Of a stretch of 64,000 nucleotides of DNA, positions 57,201-64,000 are shown piece by piece; within the stretch, counting starts at the first letter, position 1; the number at the start of each line of letters is the position of its first letter. Both the position numbers and the translations under genes were made by a program. The DNA is from Phoronis australis (lineage: Eukaryota; Phoronida; Phoronidae): positions 62,001 to 126,000 of the forward strand of contig NMRA01000291.1 in the NCBI GenBank assembly GCA_002633005.1. Reading direction: 5' to 3'. The notes beneath the pieces were generated by a model that ran no database searches, was not told the origin of the DNA, and saw only the letters and a program-made list of their open reading frames with translations.

Positions 57201-60200
57201 ACCACAAGCTATCCCATGAGCCTTCGCGAAGGAAGTAACTCGCACATGCGCAATGCGTAGTTCGTCTGCGCTGCAAATCCGCTATTGAACAGTTCTAACA
57301 CCTAATGGGGTTTCATTTGACTCCCAGATTTTGTGGCATGTTCCTTGCCCAGCGGAGTTACCCGGACTATGTGAAATTTTTAGGTCTATGTGATTTTAAC
57401 ACTATGTTTTTAGCTGTATTTTGATGTTAATATTGATGCAGCTAGTTGGCTGACTACATTTATTTAGAAGAGTTTAAAAATACAGCAAATAATATCTAAT
57501 GAAGCCTGGATGTATACGCCGTGAGTTATAATTAAGACATTCCCTCAAAACAATTTAGTGAATGTAATTTGAACATATCCATCAATTTATGTTTCACTTT
57601 TGCTTCTCTTGCTAGCTGCCATTTTGAGGTATTTTACAAATCTATTCCCCTTTCCGAACTCGTGGGACACTTTCTAAACATATAAGTGCTCAACCTGCCT
57701 GTTAAAACAGTTTAACAAGACCAAAAAGTGGAGTTTGTAATTTCTTTTTTAAATTCATTTTAATTCTGTTAAATATGTATCATTGAGGGTATGCTTAGAA
57801 CCAGAAATGGCCACTGAGCTAAGTAAGCTCTTGTATTTTTTACTAGGTGAAAACTTCTTTTTGGAAGCCAAATTCCGGTCGTTTAAAATAAATGGGGCTG
57901 AAATGCATACATAGTTGATAGAAAATATTGTAGCACACTAATGTTGTAGGCGTTGTCTACTACCTCCCCTCATTAGAGATCAACATCATAATCGACATCG
58001 TTACTGAGTTCTCAGGATATATACATGCAAGTAGAATGTCTAAGCATGTGTTTCATTAATTAGCTTTGCCAAAACATAGTGGCCTTTGTTCATAGCCAGC
58101 AAACTGCAGTGTAGCCCCAGCCAATAGAAGGATATTCTGATAAAACTATCTGATTCCTTATCAGCATGAAAATTTGTTTTTCATGAGAAATATCCATCCC
58201 AATCAGTATTTTTCTGTACGAGAAGTGAATCATGACTATAAGTCTCCCATGAATACATTTGTCAGACTTGTTTTGATACTTTTCATGGACACGGGAGGCA
58301 TATATATTTTTCTTGCCCACTAATGACAATGAAATTTAAAGGAATAGAAAGGAGGAATGCAGTAACCTTTGATAAATCAGAAAATATAATATTTCAGTTT
58401 TATTGCTTTATTATTTATATAATTACTTTAAACCAATTTTTTTACTTGAGGTATAATAAATACAAGCATATGTGATTAAGGTCAGCTAGAGTCCTAACCA
58501 CAAGTCATGAAGCAGTGAGTAGTCAGAAATTTGGTGAAGGAGCCGTTTATACTGTTTGTAACTAGATAGATAAGACAACTGTGAAAGTGGGAAAAGTGTC
58601 TCAAGAGAATTTGTGGCAATTATTTTTGGGATACAAGAATTCTGTAAACGTATACTTGTTAATTGATTAGCACTCGCTGTATATTTGTATGGTATAATTG
58701 ATGGCTCACTGGTCTTTGTTCTGTGCTTTCATCATTAGCTAACACTAATTAATTATTCAAAGAAAATTTCCTGTTCCTTGATGTAAAACTTGATAGTAGG
58801 CTCAAGAGTAAAAAGTGACGACCAAAAAAAAACAATACAAAAAAACACCACCAAATGTCTGCTTAATATGTGTGAGGTGTCAATTTCCTACTCATATTTT
58901 ACTTTTTTCTACTCATATTTTGAGCCATGCTATGTACAAAAATTTTCTCCCCAGAAATCAAACTCATTGACTTGTGTTAGTTTGGTTGTTATTGTTAGTT
59001 GTTATATTAGTGATTTTGATTTTGTTGTTATTATTGTTATTGTTAGTTGTTATCTTAGTGGTGTTAGTTTTATTGTTATTGTTAGTAGCATTATTATTTT
59101 GCTATTTATTTTTACTGTTTGACTGTTCCAGAGGTGTGATGTGCTAGAGGAGCTCCTCAACTCCAGTAACTACAACCAGTTCCAGTTACTATGGACCGTC
59201 ATGCAGCCTGTCCTACACAGAGACTTTATGTACCAGGCACAGAGTCAATTCCCCACCATAAACTTTCAGCCTGTTAGTACACATCTTAGCCGTAAAGTGA
59301 AGGTAATTATTTTAATCTACATGTTGATCAGCTGTATGGGATTTTGAAAATTTACAGGTTTTAGTTTTGTTCAAGCTTTTTATGATTTTCTGTTGGTTTA
59401 TTGACTGTGTTACGGACTCCTGCAATTAAATTACATATTAATTACAAGTGGAATGATACCAAATTTAATGAAATATTTACAATGGAAATGTGGTAAGGAA
59501 GAAAATAATAAATGTGATGAGATCAGGAGTATGATACGTTGTTAGGAGTTACTTTTATAAGTGCTATCCTGTAAACAATATTATGAGTAATATTTTTTGC
59601 CGTGCGGCCTTGTGTACTGAATGAAAGGCTTTGCAAATCATTTGATTTGAAATTATTGAACATAAGGTTCATTTATCCAAAATATACTTGTAATTTTATT
59701 TAAAATCTTGGATGATTCATTCATTATGTTAGCCATTATGCTAGCCCAGTAAATAATGATGTTATATTGTCATTCATGTTACACTTTGTCATTGTTATTT
59801 TTAACATAGTGTTATATAATGACATACTCCTCATGGCATTGAATGAGATACAGTCTCACTCAAAATTCCTTGTCACTTTTTCATTTTTAATTGCTTTCAG
59901 CGATTAACACGTATCAGAAACTTGTGAACTTCCAAGGGCAATATATAATATGAATGCACAATTATTCTAATATTTCACACTGAGCTTGTAATCGAAAGGA
60001 TTTCAAGGTGCATACTCGAACAAAATTGTAAGCCCCTATTGTGGTTACACGAACCTCCGTTGTATGCCATTTTGAAAATTTAGCAGCAAAGTGGACACAT
60101 TTGGATAACTTCTCCATAGGAACGAACGGTGAAGAATCGTATGGACAATTACTTCAGAGTGGACAGTGCCTATCTGAGAAATTCAAGACAGGTGAAAGAG

Positions 60201-63200
60201 GAATGTAGAGTGGAAACACCATCAAGCTCAGCTAGGTGGGTGGAGATAAAATCTTATTTTAAAATTTTAATCATAATTGCAGCATTAACAACTAAATGTT
60301 TCTTGTTGAAATTCTATTTATTAATGTCCTTATGCAGTCTAACTATTCCTTGCATTAACCATTTGACATATTGCTTCAAATTTTTATAATTAAAATTGTA
60401 CTGTGAAAATTAACCTTGTGGTGTAAGATAATTAGAAATGGCCCATGTAAATGTGGGTTAACATACTTTAGTTTCCAGATAGTACATATAGTGTGAAGAT
60501 CACTTCTATAATTTCTTATTTTTGTCATTACGGAATAACATGAACACAAAGCACAGGCTGTTTTGTATATTCAGAGGCACACATAAATGAGAAAAATTTT
60601 GCATTCAGTATTATTATAGAGACGTTTAGTGAATGTATGTCTGGCACTATTTTGACACTACTTGGACCCAGAAATAGGAATAGAAATGAACAGTCACATC
60701 ACATTGTATTTGCACATTTCTATTCCTATTCAGTGACCACGTGGCATTTTAGTACTTGAAATTTGTTTAAAAGTTTTGTGCTATTGTTCATCGGGGTTTC
60801 CAAAAATGGTTGCGCCCATTGTGTGCTCCCAGTGAGTTGAGGATTATGACTGACCAAGCCCTGGTAATATATTACACAGCTCTCAGTAATTTTAAATGCT
60901 ATATAAACCTGTCCTGGTTTCTAATTATTTTTTGTTATTTTGGCATTTGAATTTTATTTGACTGGGTACAGAATGTCAAATGATGCATAGTAAAAATGAA
61001 AATAATTGTGATACTAATTAAATTATCCACAATTATTGATTATTACATTTATGAACTTACTTAACATAACACTGCTGTATTGTTTCAGATTAACATTTAA
61101 GATTTAGTCATTCACATTAACAAAGCGAGCTTACATTTGTTTTAGCTCCAGCGCACGCTTGAAACATTCCAGTTTACCAAACATATCTAATGGACTGATC
61201 TCTAAAAGTAAATCACATGTGAAATCCAAAGAAAACTTCAACTGGGGCTTAGTTGCTTCAGCTCCAGCTTTAGATAGGTAAGTAAAATGTCACGGGCAGT
61301 AAAGTAGCCAAGTTTTTTGTTTTTGTAACAAAGCTTACCATTTTGTTGCCACATTTTCTGGTCACATCACTAATTACCGCACACTCTTTGAAGATGGATA
61401 GTCATGATGTAATCCATTCAGATGTAGTTACCCTGTGACTTTTGTCAGAGACATGCTTCATCTGTCAGTCAATGTTTTTGCTTGTTAAATTGTAATCAAG
61501 ACAACTTTGGTTTAATTTCCTGGTGTTCCTTGATGTTATTTTTGCATTTTCTTATGAGAAATGGTTTGCAGACATTTCTCATTCTAAGTTGAATTAAAGT
61601 TTAGGAATTTTTTATTAATTTATTTACAGTAATCAATTTAGCTCAGCCTTCAGAATACTTTGCAAACATGAGACAAAGTGGACCATGAAATGCTCTATGC
61701 TGCTATCTTGTAATGATCCATCTTGTAATTTATAATTTCTTTGGCTTTAGATTTATAGAAATGCCTGTTCGCCGGCACATGCAGACACATCCATCAGAAG
61801 AAGCAAAGCCGGCAAGTGCTGAGAGAGTTAAGTCTAATTCCAGCAGAAGGGGTCACTTGTCATGGGGTCGAAGTCGGTCAATGTCTCCAGTTATTCAGCC
61901 ACCAAACTTGCCAAAGAATGCTCAACTACTTTTGCATTGGTTTACTAAGTGCTGGAATGGTTAGTAAAATTTGTTTAAATACATCACAGCTGCCTCTGTC
62001 TTTTGCTTGTCTGTTTTGTTGTAATGAATTTAGTGAATGTTTTTACTGCAGTAGCATGTCTTACATTATGAAAACTTGAGACAACCATTTTGCAAAACGT
62101 TTTTGTGTAGGTTTGTATATCCCTTTCTTCCTGATGGCCGAAGTTGTTGATGCGTCAACACCTTCTTTGCAGGTCAAGAGGGTGCCCTAGTTTTAAAGAA
62201 ATTGGCAAAGCTCTCTTCATGGAAAAATGACAATTTATTAGCAATTCGATTTCATTTTTTGATGCCTTCAAGTTATATGATGAAATCAGCATCATGTGCA
62301 CATTCTCATCAACTTTTCTTCAACTGTTGTCTGCCTTTTACCTACTTTCACTGCTTGTTGTTCAGGATTTTCACCTTAAAACAAAAAACTAGCTGAATTT
62401 AAATCAAATATGAACTAGGTGAAATTGATGACATATTGTCAGTCTATTTTGCAATTATATGAAATTACTCTATGGTCACATTTGTTTTCCCCGAAATAGT
62501 TACCAAAGTCATATTTAAATATGGTGTTACACCATGTTTGAAAATTCCATGCCATTTTTGGAAAGAGCCATTTTTGAAATTTCTGAGAATGTTGAGCCAT
62601 GTTTGAAAAGCTTAGTTTTGTCTGTTTAACAAGATAAATGATGGAACTAGTGTTGCATTGTGATAATTACATTATGCTCTTTCTGTAAAAATAATATTGA
62701 CATGTGTAAATGTAATTATTTCTGTGATTAGAAGAAAGGGTGATTACGACTCTAAAACCTGGCGCACTAATTAATACCATGTTTATATTTTTATTGAGGA
62801 GAAGCCATAGTTCTGTATTTCAAAGTTTTCCATTTTTCTGGTTATGTTTTGCTATCGTTCAATTGCATTTTTATTTTTAATTTCTCTATTTCTGAGGACT
62901 TAGTATATAACATTGTTCACTTTCAGATGTTCAACGAAATGAGTTCCTTCACAAGCTGGTGTTGAAACTAGATGCCAGACAATACTACTTTATTGCAACA
63001 TTTTTAGTGGTAAGTTTGCTGAATGATATCTTACTCGTTATACCTGGTTTGGCCAATTACAATTAGTTGTGGGTGTAACTTGATATCTTTGTGAAATTGC
63101 CAAACGAGCTGTATCAGAAAAATAATAAACTGTAGTTGTTGTATTTGCATGGCCTGTGATCACCAGATGTGACATCAGAATGCCAGAAACTGAAGACTTG

Positions 63201-64000
63201 TTAGAAATTGTTAAGTATATATATATAAAACATGTTTACAATATGTCTGGTGTTTAAATGACATATCGTTATTTTATCATTAATTTTGTCAATAACTTTG
63301 TTTCTTTTTTGAAATATTGCCTCCATTCAAATATCTTTACAACTTATAAACTTCTTCAGGTGAAAAATTACAAGGACTTTTTAACTGGCCTGCCACTGAC
63401 CCTGTCCTTAGAGGTCCTCAGTTACCTGACACCCATAGAGTTGTTAACTGCAGCCAGGGTGTGCAAATCTTGGAAGAAACTGTCATACAATGGTACTCTG
63501 TGGAGGCAACACTGTCTTAAGCTAAACCCAAGTAAGTGCTTGAATTTTTTACCGAATTTTGTTTTGTATTGCTCTTCAGCTATTTGCTGTTGTTCACTTA
63601 TTGTTTTGTGTTTTGTTTTGACTCACATTTTTATTCTATTTTTTAGATATAAAAGCTCCTTCAGTAGGAAAACCCAACTGGAAAAGAATTTACAAAGAAA
63701 ATCTTCACCTCAAAAAGAACTGGAATACAGGCCAATACAAGATTGTCAACTTTCAAGGACACTCTCACAAGTAATTATCATCTTTACAGTCATATTATTT
63801 TTATTAAAAACCCATTTTAAAATTATTGGGACAAACGAAATGAAGTAAACATATGTCATTTATAAATTTGTCGGTTACTATTATCACTGGTGTATTGATG
63901 GGAGTTATTTTGAGCTTGAGAAATTTGTGTAAACGTGAGTGTCTATGAAAACGACATTTTGGTTTCTGCTGGTCTTTGATTCCTTCAGGTATAAAGACTG
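54068..64000 (+). CDS. F-box protein, possibly F-box/WD40 type (partial, runs off right edge)
   Basis: Joined exons 54068-54232, 59132-59302, 60120-60235, 61146-61277, 61751-61959, 62927-63009, 63360-63531, 63647-63770 and 63989 to the edge give about 395 codons in frame. Residues 1-292 form an unusual N-terminal region with two QRNEF/RCDVLEELL-type helical segments and a Ser/Arg-rich stretch. Residues 299-340 are an F-box (FLTGLPLTLSLEVLSYL, LLTAARVCKSWKKLS, LWRQHC). F-boxes bind Skp1 and bring substrates to SCF ubiquitin ligases. The following WKRIYKENLHLKKNW...FQGHSH segment resembles the F-box-to-WD40 link of FBXW proteins. WD40 repeats would lie beyond 64000. The specific orthologue is not identified. 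Confidence 0.8.
55215..55711. mobile_element. hAT-like MITE, 485 bp, with target duplication
   Basis: CAGGGCTTGGAAT at 55221 and its perfect reverse complement ending at 55705 are flanked by the direct repeat TTCATT (55215-55220 and 55706-55711). CAGNG ends fit hAT, although hAT usually duplicates 8 bp and only 6 match here. The subterminal region has repeated TTTCCGCG/TTTCCGCTTTTT motifs. It has no transposase and is non-autonomous. Confidence 0.8.
55883..56092 (+). pseudogene. THAP domain, first half, in transposon copy 2
   Basis: From ATG 55883 it reads MSAKKTYGGYTCCVPGC, LSLYVFP, ELREKWINNIRR and SAFKRTRGH. The paired cysteines (C-x4-C) are intact, making this the better-preserved copy of the first half. 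The frame stops at 56092, inside the inserted block. Confidence 0.78.
56076..56825 (+). mobile_element. 750-bp insertion in the THAP exon, with 9-bp direct repeats
   Basis: The block TAGTAGGCAACACG...GTAATTGCCTA is flanked on both sides by GGGGCCATC. Ends TAGGCAA/TTGCCTA are weakly inverted. A GTAGCCCCT/AGGGGCTAC hairpin lies at 56091-56118. Counting the direct repeat once joins the THAP halves in frame through HRVCSEHF, so this is an insertion and not an intron. An intron reading from GTAGGC to CCTAG shifts the frame. Confidence 0.68.
56826..57010 (+). pseudogene. THAP domain, second half, in transposon copy 2
   Basis: The region equivalent to 23888-24037. The CSEHF block is readable after a small insertion (an extra GTGCAT-type segment near 56837) that shifts the frame, so this half is broken in copy 2 while intact in copy 1. 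Confidence 0.65.
59132..59302 (+). CDS. F-box gene exon 2
   Basis: Acceptor GACTGTTCCAG, donor GTGAAG|GTAATT, 57 codons, phase 0. It encodes RCDVLEELLNSSNYNQFQLL, VMQPVLHRDFMYQAQ and FPTINFQPV. The QFQLL...VLHRDF pattern recurs across F-box/WD40-type N-termini. Confidence 0.85.
59303..60119 (+). other. F-box gene intron 2
   Basis: 817 bp, AT-rich, nothing recognised. Confidence 0.65.
60120..60235 (+). CDS. F-box gene exon 3
   Basis: Acceptor TTCTCCATAG, donor GCTAG|GTGGGT, 116 nt, phase 0 in and phase 2 out. It encodes ERTVKNRMDNYFRVDSAYL and a Ser-rich end. It has no known domain and is supported by phase agreement with both neighbours. Confidence 0.7.
60236..61145 (+). other. F-box gene intron 3
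   Basis: 910 bp, AT-rich, nothing recognised. Confidence 0.65.
61146..61277 (+). CDS. F-box gene exon 4
   Basis: Acceptor TTGTTTTAG, donor GATAG|GTAAGT, 132 nt, phase 2 in and out. It encodes SSARLKHSSLPNISNG, a Lys/Ser-rich patch and ENFNWGLVASAPALDR. It reads as a low-complexity basic linker. Confidence 0.75.
61278..61750 (+). other. F-box gene intron 4
   Basis: 473 bp, AT-rich, nothing recognised. Confidence 0.65.
61751..61959 (+). CDS. F-box gene exon 5
   Basis: Acceptor TTGGCTTTAG, donor GGAATG|GTTAGT, 209 nt. It encodes FIEMPVRRHMQTHPSEEAK, an Arg/Ser stretch around RRGHLSWGRSRSMSP, and QLLLHWFTKCWN, which begins the helical segment preceding the F-box. Confidence 0.8.
61960..62926 (+). 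other. F-box gene intron 5
   Basis: 967 bp, AT-rich, nothing recognised. Confidence 0.65.
62927..63009 (+). CDS. F-box gene exon 6
   Basis: Acceptor TTCACTTTCAG, donor TTAGTG|GTAAGT, 83 nt. It encodes DVQRNEFLHKLVLKLDARQY and YFIATFLV, completing the helical segment (WFTKCWNDVQRNEFL) seen just before the F-box in FBXO16/FBXW-type proteins. Confidence 0.85.
63010..63359 (+). other. F-box gene intron 6
   Basis: 350 bp, AT-rich, ending in AACTTCTTCAG. Nothing else was recognised. Confidence 0.65.
63360..63531 (+). CDS. F-box gene exon 7: F-box domain
   Basis: Acceptor CTTCTTCAG, donor CCCAA|GTAAGT, 172 nt. It encodes KDFLTGLPLTLSLEVLSYL, TPIELLTAARVCKSWKKLS and GTLWRQHCLKLNP. The LP...L...L and V-C-K-x-W signature positions of the Skp1-binding F-box are all present. 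Confidence 0.95.
63647..63770 (+). CDS. F-box gene exon 8
   Basis: Acceptor TTTTTTAG, donor CACAA|GTAATT, 124 nt, phase 1 in and phase 2 out. It encodes NIKAPSVGKPNWKRIYKENL, LKKNWNTGQY and KIVNFQGHSH, resembling the linker ahead of the first WD40 repeat in F-box/WD40 proteins. Confidence 0.88.
63989..64000 (+). CDS. F-box gene exon 9, first bases (cut by window edge)
   Basis: Acceptor GATTCCTTCAG, then bases that complete a Lys codon and give YKD. Only 12 nt are visible. Confidence 0.55.

Larger units (their letters stand above)
55774..57286 (+). mobile_element. THAP transposon with AATAGCGG termini, copy 2
   Basis: The same 18-bp terminal inverted repeats as 22830-24343, same strand, 1513 bp, near-identical over its length. 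The THAP domain is split by a 750-bp block (56076-56825) flanked by the direct repeat GGGGCCATC (56067-56075 and 56826-56834). The element lies 68 bp from the hAT-like MITE and shows no clear target duplication of its own. Confidence 0.87.
54233..59131 (+). other. F-box gene intron 1 with two transposons
   Basis: 4.9 kb. It contains a hAT-like MITE (55221-55705), the second THAP element (55774-57286) and a TTG/TTA-rich simple repeat near 58980-59105 just before the acceptor. The rest is AT-rich. Confidence 0.75.

Noticed and set aside
58980-59105. TTG/TTA-rich stretch as a coding repeat
   Set aside because: It is simple sequence immediately ahead of the exon 2 acceptor; the hydrophobic translation is a composition effect.

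Overview
The window looks like nuclear DNA from an invertebrate bilaterian animal. Coding exons are short, separated by long AT-rich introns with GT/AG junctions, and surrounded by decayed DNA transposons. There are two single N positions (7077 and 15882). I cannot name the species. The protein families and the Kolobok/THAP transposons fit a lophotrochozoan or an invertebrate deuterostome, but that is inference. No rRNA, tRNA, CRISPR or prokaryotic feature was found.

Three host genes are supported by exon-by-exon splice phasing. (1) A plus-strand LIM-only gene of the Limpet / four-and-a-half-LIM (FHL) type has exons at 22213, 29073, 32059, 35398 and 36299, and stops at 36450. A TATA box at 9141 followed by a phase-compatible ATG exon at 9238 looks like an internal promoter and alternative first exon. 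It would yield a half LIM plus four LIM domains (about 319 aa). (2) A complete minus-strand TOLLIP gene has seven exons from 53758 down to 41252 (287 aa): N-terminal region, C2 domain and CUE domain. (3) A plus-strand F-box gene starts at 54068 and runs off the right edge. It has eight complete exons and the start of a ninth, a long N-terminal region and an F-box at about residues 299-340. TOLLIP and the F-box gene are head to head, with 309 bp between their ATGs. The LIM gene and TOLLIP converge.

By region: 1-640 holds a broken THAP-domain remnant; 641-2384 is a Kolobok-like transposon with an intact THAP ORF; 2385-5170 holds foldback repeats; 5171-8973 is a 1.9 kb segment duplicated head to tail; 9000-9312 is the alternative LIM promoter and exon; 9313-36450 holds the LIM introns and exons, with tandem repeats and a THAP element at 22830-24343; 36451-41251 is the convergent intergenic region; 41252-53758 is TOLLIP, with a 4.3 kb nested transposon stack at 45045-49306 in one intron; 53759-54067 is a shared promoter; 54068-64000 is the F-box gene, with a hAT-like MITE and a second THAP element in intron 1.

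The most unusual content is the transposon layer. THAP-domain sequence appears in at least four unrelated contexts. Two THAP exons are cut by later insertions whose apparent target-site duplications mark the cut. The stack in the TOLLIP intron is four insertions deep.
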